Counted from the first letter of the stretch, positions 8,840 through 17,853 are shown. The stretch is DNA of 41,394 nt from an uncultured Woeseiaceae bacterium (GCA_905182415.1 CAJJBK010000011.1:1-41394); one strand, 5' to 3'. A program made the numbers and translations. Notes: generated by a model not told the origin, from the letters alone.

Positions 8840-9184
8840 TTAATTTAATTTCTTTTTTAATTCATCTGAATTAAAACCTATAAAAATTAAATTATTATTT
8901 TTAATTATCGGTCGTTTTATCAAAGTGGGATACGCAAGAAAATAATGAATAATATTTTCATTATTTATTTTGTTTTTATCAGCATCAGGTAGGTTTCTCC
9001 ATGTAGTGCTCCGTCGATTAAGGAGTAACTCAAGGTTAACTATATTTGACCATAGTTCCAAGGTGACTTCATTCAATCCGTCTGCCCTGATATCATGATA
9101 GTTGTAGTTAATTTTGTTCAAAGCTAGCCATTTTTTTGCTTTTTTGCAGCTATCACAATTTTTTAGACCGTATAAAATAATCAT
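8840..9184 (-). CDS. yffB: ArsC/Spx-family (YffB-like) thioredoxin-fold protein
   Basis: The 114-residue protein has the ArsC/Spx-family N-terminus IILYGLKNCDSCKKAKKWL (Cys10-x-x-Cys13), HDIRADG, a RRSTTWR block and LIKRPII, the region around the arginine used by arsenate reductases. The KNCDSCKKA motif and length match E. coli YffB (about 118), which lies next to dapE there, rather than true plasmid ArsC. YffB-like proteins have a thioredoxin-like fold with unclear substrate; glutathione-dependent thiol reduction has been suggested. It lies 18 bases after glnD and 45 bases before dsbB on the same strand, so a redox role in this operon is plausible but inferred. Confidence 0.85.
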   Translation of the reverse strand: MIILYGLKNCDSCKKAKKWLALNKINYNYHDIRADGLNEVTLELWSNIVNLELLLNRRSTTWRNLPDADKNKINNENIIHYFLAYPTLIKRPIIKNNNLIFIGFNSDELKKKLN

Positions 9185-9202
9185 ATTAAATAATTTTTAT
9201 TA

Positions 9203-11854
9203 TTAGTTTATGTACTGGATTAAAGTATTTTTTAATTGTGTTTTGATTTTTTCAGATAATGGCATATTGAGTTCATCAACAACAAAGAAAACATCTTCAG
9301 CTCGTTCACCAATGGTCACAATCTTAGCAGTTTCAATATTAATATTTAGTTTTGTAAATATATTCCCAATCTTGAAAAGTAAACCAGGTTGATCTTTTGT
9401 TATTATTTCTATAACTGTGCGATTGTTATTTCTATCGGTTTTAAATATAACTTCTGGTTTCGTTGAGAAATGCTTGGCTTTTCTTGAGGCTCGACGTGAT
9501 ATTTTAATTTTTCTTTCATCGGTATTTTTAAGAAATGCGGATAGTTTTGATTTTATTTTTACTAATGTTTTTTCATTTACCTGATTTTCATTATCATTAT
9601 TTATGAAGGTAAAAGTATCCATACTGAAATTGTTATTCATCGGAACAATTCTTGCGTCTAATATATTCATTCCTAATTCATCTAATATCCCAGTTGTGGC
9701 AACAAAAGTTCTCATTGATTGCGGGGTATAAACAACAATTTGAATACTTTCATCATTGGTTTGTCCGCGTATATCAATGAAGCCATTCTTAGAATTATCA
9801 TTATTCATTAGTTTCTTGGTGTGCCAGGCTATTTCGTTGGCACGATATCTTATGAAGTATTCTTCCGTATGCAAATTCCAAATATCACTAATATCCTTAT
9901 TATTAATGGGTAATTTTGATAACAAATCGAGCGATTCAGATTTTTTTTCTACTATCAATTGATCGCGATCAATTGGATCATCCAATTCACTCCTTAATGC
10001 TCGTTTTGTAAGGCTATAAAGATCATAAAATAGAGTTGCTTTCCAGGAGTTCCATAGATTTTCGTTAGTGCCTCTTATATCTGCGATAGTTAGTACATAA
10101 AGGAAATCAAGATGTATCTTATCTCCAATTATTCTAGAAAATTCATTAATGACAGCAGGATCACTGATGTCTTTCTTTTGAGCGGTCATCGATAATAAAA
10201 GATGATGTTTGACCAACCAAGCGACCGTCTTTGAAGAGTATTCACTCATACCGTGTTCTAGGCAAAAGGCTTCGGCATCTATAGCCCCAAGCTCAGAATG
10301 ATCTCCTCCACGTCCTTTTGCGATATCATGAAAAATTCCTGCAAGATAGGCAATTTCTGGCTTTTCAAGTGACTGCATTAATTTACTGCAATGCGGGTAT
10401 TCGTGATCAAACCTTGATAAAGCAAATCGTCTTAAGTTACTCACCACGAAAAGAGTATGTTCATCAACGGTATAGGCGTGAAATAAATCATATTGCATGC
10501 GTCCAACTATTCGACCAAATGCAGGAATATAAAGACCTAATACTCCATATAAATTCATTCTTCTTAGCTCGTGTGTTACTCCTTGAGGGGCTTTTAGTAT
10601 CTCTAAAAATAAACGATGATTTTTTGGGTTCTGCCTAAATTCATCATCAATTAAATATAGATTTCTTTTTATTAGTCCAATCGTATAGGCACTTACACCA
10701 ATTAATTTTTCTTCTTGTTGTAATAAAAGAAAAATCATCAATAAGCATGATGGATTCTCTTCAAATATTTGATTATGTGTTGCTTGCAGATAACCATTTT
10801 TTATTTGAAATGAGTTGTTAATCGTCTTTGGCTTTGCATTTGGATTTAGTAAAATAGCCTCTTCGAATTGTTGTAATAACATTTCATTGATACGGCTTAA
10901 TTCCATTACAGTTCTATAATAACGTTGCATCATCTGCTCTACTGCAAGAGTAAAAGCTGCATCTTCATAACCCAGCATCGCCGCTAAATTTTTTTGATAA
11001 TCAAATAATAATCGATCTTCCCTTCTTTTTGCTATTACGTGGAGTCCATAGCGAATTTTCCAAAGAAATCGTTGGCCTTCATTCAGTCTTTTTAGTTGCC
11101 CAACGGTAAGAAATTTATGTTTGATCAGCTCATTTATGTTATTGACTTGGAAGTGTCTTTTTGCCACCCAGCCTATTAATTGGATATCTCTCAGCCCACC
11201 TGGACTAAGTTTCACATTGGGCTCGAGTTTGTAAGCTGAATTATCGGATCGAAGATGTCTGTCAACTTGCTCTTTTCTTTTGCCGGCAAAAAATTTCTTT
11301 GATGACCACATCATATTTGTTTTGATACTTTCTCTCATAGAGTTATGAAGTTTTTTGCACCCAAATAATAATCGCGATTCCATTAGAGTTGTTATGGTGG
11401 TTAAATCTTTTTTCGACTCAGTTTTGCATTCTTTTAGTGAGCGAACACTATGACCAAGATCAAAACCTAGATCCCAAAGAGTGGTTAGAAATAGTGAAAT
11501 ACGATCATTTATCTTAGGTGTTATTTTGGATTTAAATAAGATCATGATGTCGATGTCTGATTGCGGGTGTAATTCACCGCGACCGTAACCTCCAACAGCC
11601 ATTAACACGATATCGGGTAAGTTGTTTAACTTATTTGTACGCCAAAGATGGAGCATTATTTGATCTATGGCATGAGAACGTAGATAAACAAGGTTTTCTA
11701 TTGCTTCATTGTTAATGAAACGCGCCATAAGATTGTCATCTATCTCTGCTAAGGATAGTTTTAGACTATTGATTGTACTATTTTTAGTCATTGATTCAGA
11801 AAGGCGTCTGATATCAGCATCCTCTTTTAAATCAATAGTTAAGCTAGAAGACAT
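9203..11854 (-). CDS. glnD: bifunctional [protein-PII] uridylyltransferase / uridylyl-removing enzyme
   Basis: GlnD senses glutamine and adds or removes UMP from PII proteins, controlling nitrogen assimilation. The 883-residue protein (E. coli 890) has the nucleotidyltransferase motif GGYGRGELHPQSDIDI at 88-103 (catalytic Asp100 and Asp102), the SPGGLRDIQ block near 217-225, an HD hydrolase domain with IFHDIAKGRGGDHS (His509-Asp510), and two C-terminal ACT domains (about 695-770 and 810-880; PGLLFKIGNIF in the second) that bind glutamine. All key residues are present, so both activities are expected. It follows map by 11 bases, the same arrangement as in E. coli. No glnB, glnK or glnE is in the window. 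Confidence 0.96.
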   Translation of the reverse strand: MSSSLTIDLKEDADIRRLSESMTKNSTINSLKLSLAEIDDNLMARFINNEAIENLVYLRSHAIDQIMLHLWRTNKLNNLPDIVLMAVGGYGRGELHPQSDIDIMILFKSKITPKINDRISLFLTTLWDLGFDLGHSVRSLKECKTESKKDLTTITTLMESRLLFGCKKLHNSMRESIKTNMMWSSKKFFAGKRKEQVDRHLRSDNSAYKLEPNVKLSPGGLRDIQLIGWVAKRHFQVNNINELIKHKFLTVGQLKRLNEGQRFLWKIRYGLHVIAKRREDRLLFDYQKNLAAMLGYEDAAFTLAVEQMMQRYYRTVMELSRINEMLLQQFEEAILLNPNAKPKTINNSFQIKNGYLQATHNQIFEENPSCLLMIFLLLQQEEKLIGVSAYTIGLIKRNLYLIDDEFRQNPKNHRLFLEILKAPQGVTHELRRMNLYGVLGLYIPAFGRIVGRMQYDLFHAYTVDEHTLFVVSNLRRFALSRFDHEYPHCSKLMQSLEKPEIAYLAGIFHDIAKGRGGDHSELGAIDAEAFCLEHGMSEYSSKTVAWLVKHHLLLSMTAQKKDISDPAVINEFSRIIGDKIHLDFLYVLTIADIRGTNENLWNSWKATLFYDLYSLTKRALRSELDDPIDRDQLIVEKKSESLDLLSKLPINNKDISDIWNLHTEEYFIRYRANEIAWHTKKLMNNDNSKNGFIDIRGQTNDESIQIVVYTPQSMRTFVATTGILDELGMNILDARIVPMNNNFSMDTFTFINNDNENQVNEKTLVKIKSKLSAFLKNTDERKIKISRRASRKAKHFSTKPEVIFKTDRNNNRTVIEIITKDQPGLLFKIGNIFTKLNINIETAKIVTIGERAEDVFFVVDELNMPLSEKIKTQLKNTLIQYIN

Positions 11855-11865
11855 TCTATTCTATT

Positions 11866-12630
11866 TTATCTTTGGTCTAGGCCCAGTGTGAGAACTTCAA
11901 AACCATCTTTTGTAATAAGTATCGTGTGCTCCCATTGAGCAGAAAGACTATGATCTTTGGTAACCACAGTCCAGCCGTCAGGAAGAAGCTTAACTTCTTT
12001 TTTTCCAGCATTAACCATCGGCTCTATAGTTAATGTCATACCAGCTTTAAGCTTTACGCCTGTTTTTGGCTTACCATAATGTAATACTTGCGGCTCCTCA
12101 TGAAATACACTCCCAATACCATGCCCACAATACTCTCTAACAACTGAGAATCTATTTTTTTCAACAAAAGATTGAATTGCATGCCCTATATCTCCCAAAT
12201 ATTTGCCATCAGCCAATTGCTCGATACCTAACCACATCGATTTGTAGGCTATATCAGAGAGCCTTTTTGCTTTTATACTAGGCTTGCCAACAAAAAACAT
12301 GCGACTGGTGTCACCATGAAAACCGTCTTTTATTACTGTAATATCTATATTTAAACAATCACCCGTTTTTAGAACTCGTTGACCCGGAATGCCATGGCAA
12401 ACGACATGATTTAATGAGGTGCAAATTGATTTTGGAAAACCCATATAATTAAGTGGGGCAGGAATCGCTTTTTGTTCCTCAGTGATAAACTTATGACATA
12501 TTGCATCAAGTTCATCAGTACTAATTCCTGGCTTAATATAGTCACTTATCATATCCAAAACATTTGCGGCTAACCTTCCAGCCTTACGCATTTTTTCTTG
12601 TTCTTCTAAAGTTTTAATTGTGATTGTCAT
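11866..12630 (-). CDS. map: methionine aminopeptidase, type I
   Basis: Map removes the initiator methionine from nascent proteins. The 254-residue protein has the pita-bread metallopeptidase ligands in order: HGIPG (substrate His), NIDITV and HGDTSRMF (two Asp ligands), YCGHGIG (His ligand), IEPMVN (Glu ligand) and SAQWEHTI (Glu ligand nearby). The length fits bacterial type Ia without an N-terminal extension. It is divergent from rpsB across 259 bases, exactly as in E. coli, and leads the minus-strand operon map-glnD-ArsC-like-dsbB. Confidence 0.97.
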   Translation of the reverse strand: MTITIKTLEEQEKMRKAGRLAANVLDMISDYIKPGISTDELDAICHKFITEEQKAIPAPLNYMGFPKSICTSLNHVVCHGIPGQRVLKTGDCLNIDITVIKDGFHGDTSRMFFVGKPSIKAKRLSDIAYKSMWLGIEQLADGKYLGDIGHAIQSFVEKNRFSVVREYCGHGIGSVFHEEPQVLHYGKPKTGVKLKAGMTLTIEPMVNAGKKEVKLLPDGWTVVTKDHSLSAQWEHTILITKDGFEVLTLGLDQR

Positions 12631-12747
12631 TTTAAAATAAATCTCTTTATTATCTTTCTAAACCTTAGTTTAACTGGTAAGAGTTTAGATATCGTTAAAA
12701 TTTTTTTATTTTTCTAATTTGTAATATATTTTTATTTATTATAAATA

Positions 12748-12783
12748 TTGTCCGAATTTTATGGATATGTTATAAAGCGCCCG
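12748..12783 (+). promoter_or_regulatory. predicted sigma-70 promoter of the rpsB-tsf run, with GC-rich discriminator
   Basis: A -35 box TTGTCC (12748-12753) is separated by exactly 17 bases from a -10 box TATAAA (12771-12776). It is followed at once by the conspicuous G+C block GCGCCCGCCC (12777-12786) in otherwise A/T-dominated DNA. A GC-rich discriminator is typical of rRNA and ribosomal-protein promoters under stringent (ppGpp/DksA) control. Transcription would begin near 12783, leaving a leader of about 107 bases before rpsB. This is the clearest promoter in the window, predicted from sequence only. Confidence 0.65.
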
Positions 12784-12786
12784 CCC

Positions 12787-12889
12787 TTGAGGCAAATAAT
12801 CCACACGTTTATCGTCACATAATGCTGGGTGCTTAAGTAAGAACTGAGTTGCATAATGGGGTAAACGGAGGCATAACCCGGAGAATAAA
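12787..12889 (+). promoter_or_regulatory. probable rpsB (S2) autoregulatory mRNA leader
   Basis: Just upstream of the start codon the leader contains GCATAACCCGGAG (12871-12883), which resembles the conserved end of the S2-binding rpsB leader of E. coli (the t44/rpsB leader family, recalled rather than searched). A long-range CGTTTA/TAAACG stem (12806-12811 with 12862-12867) is visible, and GGGT (12827-12830) could pair with ACCC (12876-12879) to make a pseudoknot covering the ribosome binding site. In E. coli, free S2 binds this leader and represses rpsB-tsf translation; the same control is inferred here. Confidence 0.6.
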
Positions 12890-13963
12890 ATGAAAGATAT
12901 TACTATGCGTGAAATGCTTGAAGCGGGCGTTCATTTTGGACATCAAACTCGTTATTGGGATCCTAAGATGGCACCTTATATCTTTGGTTCTAGAAACAAA
13001 ATTCACATAATTAATTTAGAAAAAAGTTTGCCAATGGCTAGAGATGCTTATGCATTTATCAAAGCTATAATCGCAGATGGCGGAAAGGTTTTATTTGTCG
13101 GCACTAAACGTGCTGCAAGAGAAACAGTAAAATCCGAAGCGGAGCGCTGTGAAATGCCTTATGTGAATCATCGATGGCTTGGCGGCATGCTAACTAATTA
13201 TAAGACAATTCGTCAATCGGTAAAGAGATTAAAGAATTTAGATAAAATGACAGAAGAGGGTGGCTTTGTTGGGCTAAATAAGAAAGAGATATTAGGTTTG
13301 ACCAGGGAATCTGAAAAATTAGAAAAAAGTCTTGGTGGAATAAAAGACATGGGATCCATTCCAGATGCACTTTTTGTGGTGGATGTCGGGCAAGAGGAAA
13401 TAGCTATTCGCGAAGCAAAAAAACTAGGTATTCCTGTCGTTGGTATTGTTGATTCTAATTGCTCTCCTGATCTTGTTGATTACGTAATTCCAGGAAATGA
13501 TGACGCTATAAGGGCTGTTTCTTTGTATGCTTCATATATGGCAGAAGCGGTATTAGATGGGAAGGCTTCCCTTCCTGAAGTCGCTTTGAGTGATGATGAG
13601 TTCATAGAGTTGGATGAAGATGGAAAACCCACCAAACAGAGCACAAGAAAGAATAAAATACCAGGCAAAATAACAAGTAAGAAAGTAAAAATAACCTCTG
13701 TGAATAAAAAATCAAAAACATCTCAGCCTCTTGAAGTGGATGGAGAAACAAAGTTAGATGAGCCGATTTCAGTTGATAAAAAAGATACTACACCTGAAAT
13801 AAAGTCATCAGAAGAAATATCTGAGGAAAAACCTATAAAAGAGACGGCTAAGAGGAAAGTAGCTAAGAAGAAAGTAGCTAAGAAGAAAGTAGCTAAGAAG
13901 AAAGTAGCTAAGAAGAAGGTGGCTAAGAAGAAGGTAGCTAAGAAGAAAGTCACAGAAAAATAA
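12890..13963 (+). CDS. rpsB: 30S ribosomal protein S2 with long Lys-rich C-terminal tail
   Basis: S2 is a small-subunit ribosomal protein needed for S1 docking. Residues 1-225 form a normal S2: [62 protein letters not shown] and [11 protein letters not shown]. Most bacterial S2 proteins stop near 240, whereas this one runs to 357. The extra 130 residues begin acidic ([13 protein letters not shown]), pass through a Ser/Thr/Lys-rich low-complexity stretch, and end in AKRKV followed by six copies of AKKKV and then TEK. A Shine-Dalgarno GGAG lies seven bases before the ATG. The gene leads the long plus-strand run and is followed by tsf as in nearly all bacteria. Confidence 0.97.
   Translation: MKDITMREMLEAGVHFGHQTRYWDPKMAPYIFGSRNKIHIINLEKSLPMARDAYAFIKAIIADGGKVLFVGTKRAARETVKSEAERCEMPYVNHRWLGGMLTNYKTIRQSVKRLKNLDKMTEEGGFVGLNKKEILGLTRESEKLEKSLGGIKDMGSIPDALFVVDVGQEEIAIREAKKLGIPVVGIVDSNCSPDLVDYVIPGNDDAIRAVSLYASYMAEAVLDGKASLPEVALSDDEFIELDEDGKPTKQSTRKNKIPGKITSKKVKITSVNKKSKTSQPLEVDGETKLDEPISVDKKDTTPEIKSSEEISEEKPIKETAKRKVAKKKVAKKKVAKKKVAKKKVAKKKVAKKKVTEK
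13847..13951 (+). repeat. 15-bp in-frame tandem repeat, 7 copies, at the 3' end of rpsB
   Basis: Units start at 13847, 13862, 13877, 13892, 13907, 13922 and 13937. The core unit is GCTAAGAAGAAAGTA, encoding AKKKV. Units 2-4 are identical; unit 1 has an AGG (Arg) change, and units 5-7 differ by one or two mostly synonymous bases. The repeat keeps the S2 reading frame and its 15-bp period can vary in copy number by slippage without frameshift. Confidence 0.97.
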
Positions 13964-14005
13964 ATATTTTTATTATTTTATAAAAAACTATTTAAGGTAA
14001 ATAAT

Positions 14006-14884
14006 ATGTCTATAACAGCATCTTTGGTGAAAGAACTTCGTGATAGAACTGGCGCCGGAATGATGGAGTGCAAGAAATCTTTGGTTGAGGTTGATGGTGA
14101 TATCGACGCAGCTATAGATTTGCTTAGAACTTCCGGACAAGCTAAGGCGGAAAAGAAAGCATCTCGAGTTGCTGCAGATGGAAGAATTGTTATTGAAAGC
14201 AATGCATTCATGGCGGTAATAATTGAAATTAACTCTGAGACTGATTTCGTAGCTAAAGATGAAAATTTCATCAATTTTTCTGACTCAATAGCAAATCTGT
14301 TATTAGATACAGACATTAAAGATATTGAGCAATTGAGTGACAGTATGTTGTCAAATAATCAAACAGTTGAAGAGGCTCGCACTGAACTAGTTACTAAGGT
14401 TGGTGAGAAAATTTCTTTACGTCGTTTTAGTAAAATTAGTGACGCAGAAAACCTTGGGTGTTATTCGCATGGTTCCAGAATAGGAACTATCGTAAGTTTA
14501 TCAGGCGGTGATGGAGAGTTGGCGAAGGATGTAGCTATGCATATCGCTGCATCAAACCCAATATGTATTGATGAAAATGGTATACCAAATGAATTGATAG
14601 AGAGAGAGAAGAAGATCTACAATGAGCAAGCGCAGTCCTCTGGTAAGCCTCCTGAAATAATAGAAAAAATGATTCAAGGCAAAATGTCTAAATTTATTAA
14701 AGAAATAACGTTATTAGGCCAATCATTTATTAAGGATCCTGATATCTCTATTGGGGAATTATTAAAAAATTCCAACGCTGATGTAACTAAGTTTATTCGT
14801 TATGAGGTTGGCGAAGGTATTGAGAAAAAAGAAGAAAATTTTGCTGATGAGGTCATGAAGCAAATAAAAGATAGCGCTTCTTAA
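14006..14884 (+). CDS. tsf: elongation factor Ts
   Basis: EF-Ts is the guanine-nucleotide exchange factor that regenerates EF-Tu-GTP. The 292-residue protein has the N-terminal UBA-like domain with LRDRTGAGMMECKKSLVE, the core motif IEINSETDFVAKDENF and AMHIAASNP, all standard. The length is close to E. coli EF-Ts (283). An AAGG Shine-Dalgarno sequence lies about nine bases before the ATG. It sits 42 bases after rpsB and probably shares the rpsB promoter and leader control. Confidence 0.97.
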   Translation: MSITASLVKELRDRTGAGMMECKKSLVEVDGDIDAAIDLLRTSGQAKAEKKASRVAADGRIVIESNAFMAVIIEINSETDFVAKDENFINFSDSIANLLLDTDIKDIEQLSDSMLSNNQTVEEARTELVTKVGEKISLRRFSKISDAENLGCYSHGSRIGTIVSLSGGDGELAKDVAMHIAASNPICIDENGIPNELIEREKKIYNEQAQSSGKPPEIIEKMIQGKMSKFIKEITLLGQSFIKDPDISIGELLKNSNADVTKFIRYEVGEGIEKKEENFADEVMKQIKDSAS

Positions 14885-14996
14885 TCTAACTTACTCATTT
14901 ATATGGGTACGCCTTAATTGAATTCTTTTTAATTTTATTAATAGGCTAATATCTAACTATTAAGGTATTCTAGTGTAAAAAAGAAGGATTTTTTCA

Positions 14997-15719
14997 ATGA
15001 AAACATCATCTCCTCTCTATAAGCGCATACTAGTTAAATTAAGCGGTGAAGCTCTAATGGGCGATCTTGATTATGGGATTGACCCAACGGTAATTAAACG
15101 TATTGCGAAAGAATTAATTCAAGTAAAGAATCTTGGCATCGAAATTGCTGTAGTAATAGGCGGTGGAAATATTTTTCGTGGTGCTGGTCTTGCTGGCGCA
15201 GGAATGGATCGAGTGACTGGCGATTATATGGGGATGCTAGCAACTGTGATGAATGCATTAGCAATACAAGATGCTCTTGAATCAATGCAGGTAAACGCAA
15301 GAGTGATGTCTGCTATCAAAATTCATGAAGTTTGCGAAGATTATATTCGAAGAAGAGCTGAAAGGCATTTAGAAAAAAACCGAATAGTTATTCTCGCAGC
15401 AGGTACAGGTAACCCATTTTTTACAACAGATTCAGCTGCAAGTCTTAGAGCTATTGAGATAGGTGCAGAAGTATTGCTGAAAGCGACAATGGTCGATGGT
15501 GTTTATGATTCTGATCCGAAAAATAATAATAAGGCAAAACTTTACAAGCACATATCTTTTGATAAAATTTTATCAAATAAGCTTAATGTTATGGATGCTA
15601 CGGCAATTGTGATGTGTAGAGATAATGATTTATCACTCAGAGTGTTTAATTTGCTAAAACCAAATACCTTAGTTGCAGCGATGACAGATGCATCAGTTGG
15701 AACTTCAGTAGGGACTTAG
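14997..15719 (+). CDS. pyrH: uridylate (UMP) kinase
   Basis: PyrH phosphorylates UMP to UDP and is the hexameric bacterial enzyme of the amino-acid kinase fold, unrelated to eukaryotic UMP kinase. The 240 residues include [64 protein letters not shown] and [14 protein letters not shown], all diagnostic. AAGGA lies about eight bases before the ATG. The 112-base gap from tsf is the largest in this part of the run and could hold a secondary promoter, but I see no convincing one. pyrG, which makes CTP further along the pathway, lies later in the same run. Confidence 0.97.
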   Translation: MKTSSPLYKRILVKLSGEALMGDLDYGIDPTVIKRIAKELIQVKNLGIEIAVVIGGGNIFRGAGLAGAGMDRVTGDYMGMLATVMNALAIQDALESMQVNARVMSAIKIHEVCEDYIRRRAERHLEKNRIVILAAGTGNPFFTTDSAASLRAIEIGAEVLLKATMVDGVYDSDPKNNNKAKLYKHISFDKILSNKLNVMDATAIVMCRDNDLSLRVFNLLKPNTLVAAMTDASVGTSVGT

Positions 15720-15740
15720 GAGTAAATCGGAGAATATAAA

Positions 15741-16298
15741 GTGATTAATGAGATCAAAAAAGATGCTGCAGATAGAATGAAGAAAAGCGCAATGGCATTG
15801 CAGCAAAATTTAACAAAAATAAGAACTGGACGAGCAAATACTAGTCTATTGGATCAGATATTTGTTGATTATTACGGAAGCCAATCGGCCTTAAATCAAG
15901 TAGCAAATGTCAGTATAGAGGATTCTCGTACTCTCAAAATCACACCTTGGGAAAAAGACATGATACAGCCGATTGAAAAAGCAATAATGAATTCAAATTT
16001 AGGGCTCAATCCAGTCACGGCTGGAATAATTATTAGAATTCCATTACCTCCTCTAACTGAAGATCGAAGAAAGGATATGATTCGTGTTGTAAGGCAAGAA
16101 GGTGAACAATCAAAGGTTGCTGTAAGAAATGTAAGAAGAGATTCACTGGGTGATATCAAAGAGTTACTCAAAGAAAAAATGATTGGTGAGGATGAAGAAA
16201 GGAAGGGACAAGAAGAGATTCAAGAATTAACCAATCAGCATGTAGAGGAAATAGATCAAATAGTCGCGGTTAAAGAAAAAGAACTAATGGTTGTTTAA
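15741..16298 (+). CDS. frr: ribosome recycling factor
   Basis: RRF splits post-termination ribosomes together with EF-G. The 185-residue protein matches the universal length. It has [27 protein letters not shown], the hinge region VNYY-like [50 protein letters not shown] and the arginine-rich VRNVRRDS helix. The start is GTG 15741, preceded by GGAG nine bases upstream. It lies 21 bases after pyrH, the usual order. Confidence 0.97.
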   Translation: MINEIKKDAADRMKKSAMALQQNLTKIRTGRANTSLLDQIFVDYYGSQSALNQVANVSIEDSRTLKITPWEKDMIQPIEKAIMNSNLGLNPVTAGIIIRIPLPPLTEDRRKDMIRVVRQEGEQSKVAVRNVRRDSLGDIKELLKEKMIGEDEERKGQEEIQELTNQHVEEIDQIVAVKEKELMVV

Positions 16299-16320
16299 TT
16301 GATTATCAAGGTCTAGAAAC

Positions 16321-17019
16321 ATGAAACCTAATCACATAGCAATAATCATGGATGGTAATGGCAGATGGGCCAAAAATCATAACGAGAGTAGAAAATTTGG
16401 TCACAAAAGAGGCGCCATAACCGCTCGAGATATTGTTCGTTTTACTGGTTCGTTAGGGATAGAATTTCTTACATTGTATGCATTTAGTACTGAGAATTGG
16501 GGTCGCCCACTTAAAGAAGTTAACTTATTGATGGCGCTTTTCATAGAGACTCTCGACGCTGAAATAAAAGATCTTAATAATAATAATGTAAAAATTAGAT
16601 TTATAGGGGATAGGTCTAATTTAAAAAAATCATTAATTAATAAGATTGATAAAGCCGAATTATTAACGAAAAATAATCAAGGTCTAAATTTAACCGTTGC
16701 AATGGCTTATGGAGGGAGATGGGATATAGTTAATGCAGCAAAATTAATTCAAGATAAAATTGAAAGCAATGAATTAAATCAAGTTGATATTGATGAGGAG
16801 CAATTCTCATCATACATGCAATTGGGTTTAAACCCTGATCCTGATTTGTTAATTCGAACAGGTGGGGAACGGAGAATATCAAATTTTCTATTATGGAATA
16901 TTGCATATACAGAGCTATATTTTTGTGACACTTTGTGGCCTGACTTTGTTAGCGATGATTTAGAGCTAGCATTAGATTTTTACGCCCAAAGAAAAAGGCG
17001 ATATGGAAAAAATGTATAG
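16321..17019 (+). CDS. uppS: undecaprenyl diphosphate synthase (UppS)
   Basis: UppS condenses eight isopentenyl diphosphates onto farnesyl diphosphate to make the C55 carrier for peptidoglycan and O-antigen. The 232-residue protein has HIAIIMDGNGRWAK (catalytic Asp11), GHKRGA, TLYAFSTENWGRP, MAYGGRWDIVNA and LLIRTGGERRISNFLLWNIAYTEL, which contains the substrate diphosphate-binding arginines. Its presence means the cell must make IPP, which matters because three MEP-pathway genes usually near this run are missing here. AAGG precedes the ATG by nine bases. Confidence 0.96.
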   Translation: MKPNHIAIIMDGNGRWAKNHNESRKFGHKRGAITARDIVRFTGSLGIEFLTLYAFSTENWGRPLKEVNLLMALFIETLDAEIKDLNNNNVKIRFIGDRSNLKKSLINKIDKAELLTKNNQGLNLTVAMAYGGRWDIVNAAKLIQDKIESNELNQVDIDEEQFSSYMQLGLNPDPDLLIRTGGERRISNFLLWNIAYTELYFCDTLWPDFVSDDLELALDFYAQRKRRYGKNV

Positions 17020-17034
17020 TTATAGGATTCATTT

Positions 17035-17826
17035 ATGCTAAAGGAAAGAGCGATAACTGGTATTGTTGGGCTGATAGTTCTATTAAGTATTCTATATTTA
17101 ATGCCTCATGAGATAGCTAGGGCATTATTTTTTATAATTTTTATTATTGCTGGATGGGAATGGGCAAACCTTATAGACCAAGATAGTTTAAATCGCAGGG
17201 TCGTTTTTCTAGTAACCTTAACTTCGATGATATTTGGCATTCATTTCATAGGTTTAGGTATCATAGATTTTAAAATATTATTTATTTTTTCAGTGATTTT
17301 CTGGATGCTACTTCTGTTAAGTTTATTTTATTACCCTATACATATCCCCAGCTCGATTGGCTGGACAATAGGATTAATTATTCTGACCTCAGGGTATTTT
17401 TCGGTGGACTGGATATTTATAAATTGGGGAAGAGATTATTTCTTAGCTTTCTTATGTTTTATCTGGTTAATGGATTGTGGTGCGTATTTTGCTGGAAAAA
17501 ATTTCGGTCAATTAAAACTTGCCATTCATATCAGTCCGAATAAAACTTGGGAGGGCCTCATTGGCGGGTTGTTTTTAGTTACTATTTTTGCTGTATTTTT
17601 ATCGGTATATTTTGATCTTGATAATCTAGTTTTGATACCTTTTGTACTCTCATTGAGCTTATTATCTGTTATAGGTGATCTTGCAATTAGTATGTTCAAA
17701 AGAAGTTCAGGAACTAAAGATACTGGTAATTTTTTCCCTGGACATGGTGGTATGCTGGATAGATTGGACAGTATTGTCTCATCAGCACCATTATTTGCTC
17801 TTGGCTTGATTCTCATTTCAAGCTGA
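17035..17826 (+). CDS. cdsA: phosphatidate cytidylyltransferase
   Basis: CdsA makes CDP-diacylglycerol from phosphatidic acid and CTP, the branch point for all bacterial phospholipids. The 263-residue protein is mostly hydrophobic with about eight membrane segments. It ends with the family signature SMFKRSSGTKDTGNFFPGHG followed by GMLDRLDS. NKTWEGLIGG also fits. An AGGA ribosome site lies seven bases before the ATG. In most gammaproteobacteria dxr follows; here only 27 bases separate it from rseP. Confidence 0.95.
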   Translation: MLKERAITGIVGLIVLLSILYLMPHEIARALFFIIFIIAGWEWANLIDQDSLNRRVVFLVTLTSMIFGIHFIGLGIIDFKILFIFSVIFWMLLLLSLFYYPIHIPSSIGWTIGLIILTSGYFSVDWIFINWGRDYFLAFLCFIWLMDCGAYFAGKNFGQLKLAIHISPNKTWEGLIGGLFLVTIFAVFLSVYFDLDNLVLIPFVLSLSLLSVIGDLAISMFKRSSGTKDTGNFFPGHGGMLDRLDSIVSSAPLFALGLILISS

Positions 17827-17853
17827 ATGTTTTTTTAAAAAGGTATATAAATT

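Noticed and set aside
10318-10638. 106-residue plus-strand ORF opposite glnD
   Set aside because: It is antisense to the HD-domain region of glnD, with no ribosome site or family resemblance.
13847-13951. Short direct repeats as a possible CRISPR or binding-site array
   Set aside because: There are no spacers, the period is 15 bases, and the units lie in frame within rpsB.
13723-13953. Minus-strand ORF opposite the S2 tail with repeated FFLAT units
   Set aside because: It is the mirror of the Lys-rich tandem repeat in rpsB; low-complexity shadow frame with no independent support.
14885-14996. Internal promoter upstream of pyrH (TTGAAT near 14918)
   Set aside because: The nearest -10-like sequence is about 23 bases away, which is too far for a sigma-70 promoter.
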